From positions 1 to 6,440 of the forward strand of contig CAZSFA010000159.1 in assembly GCA_964606055.1 (NCBI GenBank): 6,440 bases of DNA, in the 5' to 3' direction. A program made the position numbers and the translations under genes. Every line of letters starts with the position of its first letter. Within the stretch, counting starts at the first letter, position 1. A model generated the notes under the pieces. It worked only from the letters and a program-made list of their open reading frames with translations. It did not search any database and was not told where the DNA came from. The DNA comes from Roseitalea sp964606055. GTDB lineage: Bacteria > Pseudomonadota > Alphaproteobacteria > Rhizobiales > Rhizobiaceae. Below are positions 1 through 6,440 of this stretch, one piece after another.

Positions 1-812
1 TGGTGGTGTTCGCCGCCTTCTGGCTGTGGCCGATCATCTATTCGTTCTATCTGTCGTTCCTGGCGACGCGGCGGCTGCCCTGGACGTTCGATCCCAGCCA
101 GACCTGGGGCCGGGTCGCCGCCGATCCCACCTTTGCCAACGCGCTGTGGAACACGGTTCTGATCTTGGTCGTTCAGGTTCCGATCATGATCGCGCTGGCA
201 ACGGTGCTGGCCGTTCTGCTCAATTCGACGCTGCTGCGCGCGCGCGGGCTCATGCGTTTTGCGTTCTTCGCGCCCGTTGTCGTGGGCGAAGTGGCCTATG
301 CCGCCGTGTTTCGCCTGATGTTCAACGCCGATCTCGGCGTGGTGAACGACATTCTGGGAAATCTGGGCATCGAGCCCATCCAGTGGTTCTCGAACCCCAA
401 CGCGGCGATGGCCGTGATCATCATGGCGGTGACCTGGCGATGGGCCGGCTACAACGCCATCATCATCCTGTCCGGCCTGCAATCGATCTCTCAGGACGTC
501 TATGAGGCGGCAACGCTGGATCGGGTGTCGCCAATCCGCCAGTTCTTCTTCATCACGCTGCCGCTGCTGCGCCCCGTCATTGCATTCTGTCTGGTCCTGT
601 CCGTGATCGGCACGATGCAGCTGTTCGCCGAACCGTTCCTGATCACGCAGGGTGGACCGGGCGGCCAGACCGAGACGCTGGGGCTTTATCTCTATCGGCA
701 GGGCTTCCAGTTCGTGAACTTCGGCTATGCGTCGGCGGTCGCGTACACAATCGCAGCCATCGCCGTCCTCATGGCGCTGCTCAATCTGTGGATCGGGAGG
801 GTCCGCACATGA
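1..812 (+). CDS. CUT1 sugar ABC transporter permease, MalF/LacF type (5' partial)
   Basis: Inner-membrane subunit that, with the permease encoded next, forms the sugar channel of an ABC importer. The 269 visible residues start inside the first membrane helix; this family usually runs about 290-310 residues, so roughly 20-35 are missing to the left, and the GTG at base 3 is probably internal. Hydrophobic segments lie near visible residues 1-20, 48-75, 83-107, 133-158, 189-214 and 241-265, giving six helices. The EAA loop that contacts the ATPase is at about residues 168-190 (YEAATLDRVSP, then ITLPLL). The periplasmic segment TQGGPGGQTETLGLYLY and the preceding GTMQLFAEP are typical of MalF-side permeases, and from memory resemble lactose-type LacF. 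The usual Gly of the EAA loop is replaced by Arg (LDRVS). The stop overlaps the next gene's start. Family assignment is secure; the substrate is not. Confidence 0.93.
   Translation, partial: VVFAAFWLWPIIYSFYLSFLATRRLPWTFDPSQTWGRVAADPTFANALWNTVLILVVQVPIMIALATVLAVLLNSTLLRARGLMRFAFFAPVVVGEVAYAAVFRLMFNADLGVVNDILGNLGIEPIQWFSNPNAAMAVIIMAVTWRWAGYNAIIILSGLQSISQDVYEAATLDRVSPIRQFFFITLPLLRPVIAFCLVLSVIGTMQLFAEPFLITQGGPGGQTETLGLYLYRQGFQFVNFGYASAVAYTIAAIAVLMALLNLWIGRVRT
795..800 (+). promoter_or_regulatory. Shine-Dalgarno site for the second permease
   Basis: GGGAGG sits 8 bases before the ATG at 809, within the last codons of the upstream permease. It is the strongest ribosome-binding match in the window and decides the start: an in-frame GTG at 788 lies before it and has no comparable site. 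Together with the ATGA overlap it points to translational coupling of the two channel subunits. Confidence 0.75.
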
Positions 813-1645
813 GGTCCAAGCAGAAAACCCAACTCGTGCGGACGCTGATGCTGCACGTCTTCATGGTGCCGCTGGCGCTGCTGTGGCTGTTTCCGCTGTT
901 CATCATGGCAATGTTCTCGACCATGGCGGACCAGGCCATCTTCTCGCCCGGACTGCCGCTGGTGCCCGGCGACCAGTTCATGGAGAACCTGCGCAACCTG
1001 CAGGAACGGACCGACTTCCTGCGCGCCCTGTCCATCTCGGTGGTGGTTGCGATCGTCTACACCGCAGCCTCGGTGCTGCTGACATCGATGGCGGGGTGGG
1101 CGCTGGCCTCCTATCGCTTTGCCGGCCGCGGCGCCGTGCTGGGCCTGATCCTTGGCACACTCACCCTGCCCTATTTCGTGGTCGTCATTCCTCAATACAT
1201 CCTGGTCGCGCGCGACCTGAACCTTCAGAACACGTGGTTCGCGCTGATCGTGCCGCCGCTCTTCAACTCGCTGGGCGTTTTGTTCATGCGCCAGGCTTTC
1301 GTGATGCTGCCGGTCGATCTGTTCGACGCCGCACGCGTCGAAGGGGTCAAGGAGTGGCGCATCTACGCCTTCGTTGCGATGCCGATGGCCAAGCCGACGA
1401 TCGCCGCTTTGTCGATCATCCTGTTCCTGGCGTCATGGAACAACTACCTGTGGCCGCTGCTGATCGCGCCCGACCAGTCGATGCGGACGGCACCGGTCGC
1501 ACTTGGCGCACTGCTGGGACTGACGCAGGTGACATGGGGCGGGATCATGGTCGGTGCCGTGCTGATGACCGCGCCGATGATCGCTGTCTTCGTTTTCCTT
1601 CAACGCTATTTCGTGGCCGGCATTGCCGCCGGCGCAGTCAAGTGA
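809..1645 (+). CDS. CUT1 sugar ABC transporter permease, MalG/LacG type
   Basis: Second inner-membrane channel subunit, 278 residues, a normal length for MalG-type permeases (about 270-300). The ATG at 809 is chosen because it overlaps the previous stop as ATGA and is preceded by GGGAGG at good spacing. A first helix at about residues 13-33 is followed by a periplasmic segment, and further helices lie near 75-100, 107-133, 143-165, 193-215 and 240-265. The EAA loop begins at residue 173 as DAARVEGVKEW and keeps the conserved Gly; the MP in VAMPMAKP marks its end. The FLASWNNYLWPLL segment and the C-terminal QRYFVAGIAAGAVK are hallmark MalG-side features. It should pair with the upstream permease and dock to the ATPase encoded just downstream. 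The sequence does not identify the sugar. Confidence 0.95.
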   Translation: MRSKQKTQLVRTLMLHVFMVPLALLWLFPLFIMAMFSTMADQAIFSPGLPLVPGDQFMENLRNLQERTDFLRALSISVVVAIVYTAASVLLTSMAGWALASYRFAGRGAVLGLILGTLTLPYFVVVIPQYILVARDLNLQNTWFALIVPPLFNSLGVLFMRQAFVMLPVDLFDAARVEGVKEWRIYAFVAMPMAKPTIAALSIILFLASWNNYLWPLLIAPDQSMRTAPVALGALLGLTQVTWGGIMVGAVLMTAPMIAVFVFLQRYFVAGIAAGAVK

Positions 1646-1647
1646 GG
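1641..1647 (+). promoter_or_regulatory. Ribosome-binding site overlapping the permease stop codon
   Basis: AGTGAGG contains the TGA of the second permease and lies 5 bases before the GTG at 1653. It supports GTG 1653 as the ATPase start rather than the in-frame TTG at 1623, which would add ten residues (ending in SEAAV) that do not match the family's N-terminus. Termination and re-initiation are probably coupled here. Confidence 0.5.
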
Positions 1648-1652
1648 CCGCC

Positions 1653-2735
1653 GTGTCACGCGTAACGCTCCAGTCTGTCACCAAATCCTTCGGCGCCGCA
1701 AAGGTCATCCGCGGCGTCGACCTTGAAGTCGCCGACGGCGAGTTCGTCGTCTTCGTCGGCCCGTCAGGCTGCGGCAAGTCCACCCTGCTGCGCATGATCG
1801 CCGGGCTCGAGGACATCTCCGGCGGCGAGATTGCCATCGGCGCAAACGTCGTCAACGACGTCGATCCGGCCGATCGCGGCATTGCGATGGTCTTTCAGAC
1901 CTACGCGCTTTATCCGCACATGACCGCGCGGCAGAACCTGTCGTTCGGGCTGCGCCAGACCGGCAATCCAAAGGAAGACACCGACCGGCGGGTCGCCGAG
2001 GCGGCGCGCGTCTTGCAGATCGAGCCGCTCATGGACCGCAAGCCCTCGGCGCTGTCGGGCGGCCAACGCCAGCGCGTCGCGATCGGCCGGGCGATCGTCC
2101 GCGAACCCGAGGTCTTCCTGTTCGACGAGCCGCTGTCGAACCTTGATGCCGAACTGCGCGTGCAGATGCGGGTCGAGATCGCGCGGCTGCACACCGAACT
2201 CGGAACCACGATGATCTATGTCACCCACGACCAGACGGAGGCGATGACGCTGGCCGACCGGATCGTCGTTCTGCGCGCCGGGCTGATCGAGCAGGTCGGC
2301 ACGCCGCTCGATCTGTACCGCGATCCAGCAAACCGCTTCGTGGCCGGCTTCATCGGCTCTCCGGCCATGAACTTCCTCGACGCGACGGTCGAGGGCCCGG
2401 CCGATGGCGGTGTCGCGCTTCGCCTGACCGGCCATGACAGCCGGATCGTCATGCCGCTGTCCACGCAGCCGGAGCCAGACACTGAGGTCACCCTCGGCAT
2501 CCGCCCCGAGCATTTCGGCGCGCACGGCACGGGCGACCCCGAGATCACGGTCGACATCGATGTCGCCGAACACCTGGGCCAGACGACCTATGTCTATTCG
2601 GGCACCCGCACCGGCCAGCATGTCATCGTCCAGCGTCCCGAGGACGACGACCACCGTCCGGGCGGCACTCTGACCGTCTCGATCCCCCCTGACCGAGCGT
2701 TCGTCTTCGCACAAGACGGCCACCGCATTCGCTGA
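1653..2735 (+). CDS. CUT1 ABC transporter ATP-binding protein, MalK/UgpC type
   Basis: Cytoplasmic ATPase that, as a dimer, powers the two permeases encoded upstream. With the GTG start it has 360 residues, the usual length of MalK/UgpC/MsmK proteins. In order: Walker A GPSGCGKST at 36-44, Q-loop Gln82 in MVFQTYALYPHM, signature LSGGQRQR from 134, Walker B VFLFDEP with Asp158 and catalytic Glu159, D-loop SNLD, and switch His192 in THDQTEAM. All key residues are present, so it should be active. The C-terminal third is the TOBE/OB regulatory domain typical of this group: GTPLDLYRDPANRFVAGFIG links to it, LGIRPEHF lies inside it, and VAEHLGQTTYVY follows. Automated pipelines often name such proteins UgpC, but that label says little about substrate; some members serve several importers. 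It starts 7 bases after the permease stop. Confidence 0.96.
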   Translation: MSRVTLQSVTKSFGAAKVIRGVDLEVADGEFVVFVGPSGCGKSTLLRMIAGLEDISGGEIAIGANVVNDVDPADRGIAMVFQTYALYPHMTARQNLSFGLRQTGNPKEDTDRRVAEAARVLQIEPLMDRKPSALSGGQRQRVAIGRAIVREPEVFLFDEPLSNLDAELRVQMRVEIARLHTELGTTMIYVTHDQTEAMTLADRIVVLRAGLIEQVGTPLDLYRDPANRFVAGFIGSPAMNFLDATVEGPADGGVALRLTGHDSRIVMPLSTQPEPDTEVTLGIRPEHFGAHGTGDPEITVDIDVAEHLGQTTYVYSGTRTGQHVIVQRPEDDDHRPGGTLTVSIPPDRAFVFAQDGHRIR

Positions 2736-2758
2736 CACACACAACCTTCGAGAACCCC

Positions 2759-4993
2759 ATGCGACACGAGACACCGCTCAACGCCGGCTGGATATTTGCG
2801 CCCGGATGGACCCCGCAAAACGCCGGCACGCCGATCGATGGCGAGGCCGTCGAGCTTCCGCACAACGCCGTCGACCTCCCGCTGAGCTATTTCGACGAAG
2901 CGGACTTCCAAAAGCCGTTCACCTATCAGCGCGTCATCGCCTGGGACGATGCCTGGGAGGGGCGTGAGGTCAGCCTTGTTCTGGAAGCATCGATGGCCGA
3001 CACCCGGGTGTTCGTGAACGGCACGCAGGTGATTCATCATCTTGACGGGTACACACCCATCGAGGCGCGGCTGACCGAACACCTGACGCGCGGCGACAAC
3101 CTCATCACCGTCCACATCGATGGATCGGAAAACCCCGACATCCCGCCATTCGGCGGCCGGATCGACTACCTGACCTATGCCGGCATCTACCGCGAGGCCC
3201 ATCTTCGCGTGACGGCGCCGGTCCGCATCGCCAACGTCAAGGTTGAAACGCCCGATGTTCTGGCGTCGCAAAAGCGCGCGATCGTGACCATCCACGTCGA
3301 AGCGCCCGCTGGCGGGCCGCTGGCCGGCACGCTGACCGCGCGGTTGCGCGATGCGGCCGGCAACGACATCGCCAGCGCCGCCGCGGAGGTCGCCGGCGAC
3401 ACAACCGAGATCGCCTTGGACGGGCTCGCGGGCATCAGGCTTTGGACGCTCGATGACCCGGCGCTTTACGCCCTGGACGTCACGCTTGACGACGCCGACC
3501 GTTTCGAAACCCGGTTCGGCTTCCGTGAGGTGGCGTTCGCCGTCGACGGATTCAGCCTCAACGGCGAACCGATGAAGCTGATGGGCCTGAACCGCCATCA
3601 GAGCTTTCCCTATTCGGGCTATGCGCAGGGCGCGCGGTCGCAGGCACGCGACGCAGAAATCCTCAAATGGGATCTGGGCTGCAACATCGCGCGCACCTCG
3701 CACTACCCGCAATCGCGTCACTTCCTTGATCGCTGCGACGAGATCGGACTGCTGGTCTTCGAGGAAATCCCCGGTTGGCAGCATATCGGCGATGAAGGCT
3801 GGAAGGCCGAATCGGTGCGCAATGTGCGCCGCATGATCGAACGCGACTGGAACCGCCCGTCCATCGTCATCTGGGGCGTGCGCATCAACGAAAGCGCCGA
3901 CGACCACGACTTTTACGCTGAAACCAACGCGCTGGCGCGCGAACTCGATCCGACCCGGCCGACCGGCGGCGTGCGTTACATCACCGAAAGCGAACTGCTC
4001 GAAGACGTCTATACGATGAACGACTTCGTGATGGGCGCCCATGACCAGCCGATGTCGAACCAGCCGCGCAGGCCGTTGCGCCCGCAGCGCGAGATCACCG
4101 GCCTCGACCGCAAGGTCCCCTACATGGTGACCGAGTACAACGGGCACATGTTTCCAACCAAGGCCGGCGACCCCGAACAGCGCCATGCCGAACACACGCT
4201 GCGCCACCTGGAGGTGCTCGATGCGATGTTCGGCGCACCGGACATTGCCGGATGCATCGGCTGGTGTTTCTTCGACTACAACACGCACAAGGATTTCGGG
4301 GCCGGCGACCGCATCTGCCATCACGGCGTTGCCACCATCTTCCGCGAGCCAAAGCCCGCCGCACACGCCTATGCGTCGCAGCGCGATCCCGCCGACGGCA
4401 TCACGCTGGAGCCGGTCACCGTCTGGGCGCGCGGCGAACGGGCCATCGGCGGCGTGTTGCCGCTCATTGTCCTGACCAACTGCGACGAAGTCGAGTTGCG
4501 CAACGGAGCGCTGGTCAAGCGGATCGGACCCGATCGCGAGCGCTTTGCGCACCTGCCCCATCCGCCCGCAATCTTCGATCACCGCAACCTGACCCGCGAG
4601 GAACTCGGGCACTGGGGAATGCAGTGGGAAGACGGCGAGATCGTCGGCTACATCGACGGAAAGGTGGTCGCCACCAAGCGGTTTGTTGCCGATCCGGTGG
4701 CAACGACGCTTGAGGTGCAGCCGGACACGACCACGCTCGCCGCCGATGACCGCGATGAAGTGCGGATCATCGTGCGCGCGCTCGATCAGGCCGGCAACCC
4801 GATGCGGTTCCTTGGCGATTGTGTGCGCTTCGAGGTCGACGGGCCGGCCCGGATCATCGGCCCCGATTGGGCAGTCCTTCAGGGCGGGTCAACCGGCCTT
4901 TGGCTGCGCGCGACCGGCGGAACCGGTCCGGTGACGCTGACGGTGCGCTCCGGTCGCTTCGACCCCGTCTCCGTATCGCTGACGGCCGGCTGA
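2759..4993 (+). CDS. Glycoside hydrolase family 2 enzyme, probable beta-galactosidase-like
   Basis: Predicted retaining beta-glycosidase of 744 residues that should cleave a beta-linked sugar from the imported substrate. No signal peptide is visible (start MRHETPLNAGW), so it is probably cytoplasmic. Order: jelly-roll sugar-binding domain about 1-150 (FVNGTQV, YAGIYRE), Ig-like domain about 155-260, TIM barrel about 268-550, a domain resembling DUF4982 at about 551-640 (TNCDEVEL, then NG at 582), and a final Ig-like beta domain about 646-744. Catalytic residues are seen: acid/base Glu378 in WGVRINES and nucleophile Glu459 in TEYNGH; GLNRH (276-280) and RTSHYP (312-317) are standard GH2 barrel motifs. 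The EYNGH and WCFFDYNTHKDFG motifs recall a GH2 group often labelled beta-galactosidase, but exact specificity cannot be read. Only a weak GAG-like ribosome site precedes the ATG, 23 bases after the ATPase. Confidence 0.93.
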   Translation: MRHETPLNAGWIFAPGWTPQNAGTPIDGEAVELPHNAVDLPLSYFDEADFQKPFTYQRVIAWDDAWEGREVSLVLEASMADTRVFVNGTQVIHHLDGYTPIEARLTEHLTRGDNLITVHIDGSENPDIPPFGGRIDYLTYAGIYREAHLRVTAPVRIANVKVETPDVLASQKRAIVTIHVEAPAGGPLAGTLTARLRDAAGNDIASAAAEVAGDTTEIALDGLAGIRLWTLDDPALYALDVTLDDADRFETRFGFREVAFAVDGFSLNGEPMKLMGLNRHQSFPYSGYAQGARSQARDAEILKWDLGCNIARTSHYPQSRHFLDRCDEIGLLVFEEIPGWQHIGDEGWKAESVRNVRRMIERDWNRPSIVIWGVRINESADDHDFYAETNALARELDPTRPTGGVRYITESELLEDVYTMNDFVMGAHDQPMSNQPRRPLRPQREITGLDRKVPYMVTEYNGHMFPTKAGDPEQRHAEHTLRHLEVLDAMFGAPDIAGCIGWCFFDYNTHKDFGAGDRICHHGVATIFREPKPAAHAYASQRDPADGITLEPVTVWARGERAIGGVLPLIVLTNCDEVELRNGALVKRIGPDRERFAHLPHPPAIFDHRNLTREELGHWGMQWEDGEIVGYIDGKVVATKRFVADPVATTLEVQPDTTTLAADDRDEVRIIVRALDQAGNPMRFLGDCVRFEVDGPARIIGPDWAVLQGGSTGLWLRATGGTGPVTLTVRSGRFDPVSVSLTAG

Positions 4994-5034
4994 AGCCGCT
5001 GCGCGCCCAACCCAGCATTGCGAGCCGATCCGAC

Positions 5035-6440
5035 ATGGTCCTGCCTCCCTACCCGCCCCTGCCCGATGCGGCCGACGCCCGGCTGTCGCTGAACGGGGCG
5101 TGGCGATACACCCAACCGGGAAACGACGCCGAGATCGATGACGACGCGGTGCTCAATGTGCCTGGCGAGGTCGTCATGCAGGGCCTGCCCTGTGATCCGG
5201 CGCTGCCCGTCGTCCTCGAACGCACGATCACGGTGCCGCAACACTGGCACGGCCAGCGGATTCGCATCCGTTTCGAGGCGATCTACAGCCGCTGCGACCT
5301 GTTCGTGAACGGCGTGCAGGCCGGCGCGCATCTGGGCGGCTTCACACCGTTCGATCTGGATATCAGCGCACACGTTGCGGCCGGCGCGACCGTCACGCTC
5401 CGCGTGGTGGCGGAAAACGATTCGGTCGCAGATCTTGTCGGCTACGGAACGCGATATGCCGATCATCCGCTGGTCGGGATTGCGCGCAAGGCGTTCCTGT
5501 ATGTGCTGCCGGAACGCCATGTCACCAGCCTGGGTGTCTCTACCCTGTTCGATGACGGCGACTACACGCGCGCCACCCTGCGCCTTGATGTCGAGGTCGA
5601 TGGCACCGACGACCTGTCGATCTCGCTGACCGATCCGGAAGGCGGCGAACGGCATTTTGATCCCGTCACCGTGGCAGGCCGCAAGCGCATCGACCTGCTG
5701 ATCGAAAACCCACGCCTTTGGCACACGGAATCACCGGCGCTCTATCGGCTCACGATCGGCTTCAGCGACCACACCTGCACCCGCAAGGTCGGGTTCCGCG
5801 AGGTCACGATCCGCGATCGGCGCTTCCTGCTCAATGGTCGCGCGATCATGCTGCGCGGCATCAACCACCATGAAACGCATCCGCTGACCGGGCGCGCCGA
5901 CACGGCGCGCTGGGCTGAAACCGACGTGCGCCTGCTGCGCGATGCCAACATCAACCTGCTGCGGACCTCGCACTACCCGCCGACGATCGAACTGGCCGAA
6001 GCCTGCGACGAACATGGCATGCTGCTCGAGGTCGAGGCGCCGATCTGCTTTGCATTCGGCCAGTTCGACAAGATGGGCAAATGGGATGCTCTGCCTCCTG
6101 CCACACAACAAGCGGCGGACGACTACATCCACGCCGCTTCGATGGAGATGGTCGCCGTCTACCGTTCTCACCCGTCGGTGGTCATCTGGTCGGTGGCCAA
6201 TGAGTCATATTGGGCGCCACCGTTCGAGCGCTCAGCCACCGCAATCCGGGCCGCCGATCCGACGCGGCCAACGACGTTCAACTGGTGGCAGTTGCAGCCC
6301 CATTGTCGTGACCATGTCGAGATCGCCAACCATCACTATCCCGACGCGGGTCAGGTTGCGGAGTTCGAGACCGAGCCGCGCCCGATCATCTTCGACGAGT
6401 TCGCCCATCTTTACTGCTACAACGACCGCGAACTGGCGAC
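5035..6440 (+). CDS. Second glycoside hydrolase family 2 enzyme (3' partial)
   Basis: Another predicted retaining beta-glycosidase, open to the right edge with 468 residues visible. ATG 5035 is the only sensible start: LSLNGAWRY, the usual opening of the GH2 N-terminal domain, begins at residue 17. Sugar-binding domain about 17-160 (DLFVNGVQAG; GIARKAFLYVLP), Ig-like domain about 165-255, TIM barrel from about 256 (GINHHE 275-280, RTSHYP 310-315). Acid/base is Glu390 in WSVANES and nucleophile Glu455 in FDEFAHLY, 65 residues apart versus 81 in the neighbouring GH2. The barrel is expected to close after the window's end, with perhaps 100 or more residues missing. No signal peptide is seen, so it probably acts in the cytoplasm. 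It starts 41 bases after the first GH2 gene, with only a weak GCGAG as possible ribosome site. It is related to that gene only at family level. Could be a galactosidase, glucuronidase or another GH2 activity. Confidence 0.92.
   Translation, partial: MVLPPYPPLPDAADARLSLNGAWRYTQPGNDAEIDDDAVLNVPGEVVMQGLPCDPALPVVLERTITVPQHWHGQRIRIRFEAIYSRCDLFVNGVQAGAHLGGFTPFDLDISAHVAAGATVTLRVVAENDSVADLVGYGTRYADHPLVGIARKAFLYVLPERHVTSLGVSTLFDDGDYTRATLRLDVEVDGTDDLSISLTDPEGGERHFDPVTVAGRKRIDLLIENPRLWHTESPALYRLTIGFSDHTCTRKVGFREVTIRDRRFLLNGRAIMLRGINHHETHPLTGRADTARWAETDVRLLRDANINLLRTSHYPPTIELAEACDEHGMLLEVEAPICFAFGQFDKMGKWDALPPATQQAADDYIHAASMEMVAVYRSHPSVVIWSVANESYWAPPFERSATAIRAADPTRPTTFNWWQLQPHCRDHVEIANHHYPDAGQVAEFETEPRPIIFDEFAHLYCYNDRELA

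Noticed and set aside
788..808. Alternative GTG start for the second permease, seven codons upstream
   Set aside because: It lies before the strong GGGAGG site and would add a charged, non-family leader (MDREGPH). ATG 809 fits the ribosome site and the ATGA overlap.
2736..2758. Possible internal promoter in the gap between the ATPase and first GH2 genes
   Set aside because: The gap is only 23 bases and shows no -35/-10 pair; its CACACACAA tract is too short to mean anything.
1764..2774. A 336-codon minus-strand open frame opposite the ATPase gene
   Set aside because: It lies opposite a complete ABC ATPase with every motif present, and its own translation shows no domain. It is a codon-bias shadow.
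2594..4612. A 672-codon open frame on the minus strand opposite the first GH2 gene
   Set aside because: Its translation is rich in Arg, Asp, Val and Gly without recognisable domain motifs, and it mirrors a strongly supported GH2 coding frame. In GC-rich genes with biased third positions, long antisense open frames arise by chance.
4987..4998. Small hairpin CGGC-TGAA-GCCG at the stop codon of the first GH2 gene
   Set aside because: The stem is only 4 base pairs, includes the stop codon in the loop and has no following T-run. It is too weak for a terminator.
4879..5724. A 281-codon minus-strand open frame spanning the junction of the two GH2 genes
   Set aside because: It covers well-supported GH2 coding sequence and its translation has no recognisable motif. 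The 41-base junction itself shows no minus-strand promoter.

Overview
The window looks like part of one sugar-uptake and degradation operon from a GC-rich bacterium, all read on the + strand. GC-rich third codon positions, tightly packed genes and the gene types suggest an alphaproteobacterium (Rhizobiales- or Rhodobacterales-like). That placement is an inference from style; no rRNA or other phylogenetic marker is present.

Layout: (1) bases 1-812, a MalF/LacF-type inner-membrane permease whose N-terminus lies before the window; (2) 809-1645, the partner MalG/LacG-type permease, overlapping the first by ATGA; (3) 1653-2735, a MalK/UgpC-type ABC ATPase with a GTG start; (4) 2759-4993, a complete glycoside hydrolase family 2 (GH2) enzyme with both catalytic glutamates; (5) 5035 to the right edge, a second, clearly different GH2 enzyme, cut off just after its nucleophile. 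Gaps between genes are -4, 7, 23 and 41 bases, with no convincing terminator or promoter in any of them, so a single transcript is likely. Its promoter, and probably the solute-binding protein and a regulator, would lie to the left.

How the genes work together: the two permeases and the ATPase form the core of a CUT1 (carbohydrate uptake 1) importer. A periplasmic binding protein, not seen here, would deliver an oligosaccharide or glycoside to it. Neither GH2 protein has a visible signal peptide, so hydrolysis should occur in the cytoplasm after import. Two GH2 enzymes of different sub-lineage suggest two different beta-linkages or residues in the imported glycan. The LacF-like look of the first permease and the EYNGH-type active site of the first GH2 favour a galactoside-type substrate, but this is a weak inference.

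I found no RNA gene, mobile element, CRISPR array, notable repeat or defence-type system. There is no gene-free stretch longer than 41 bases. The most interesting feature is the tandem pair of divergent GH2 genes; nothing here clearly amounts to an undescribed system.
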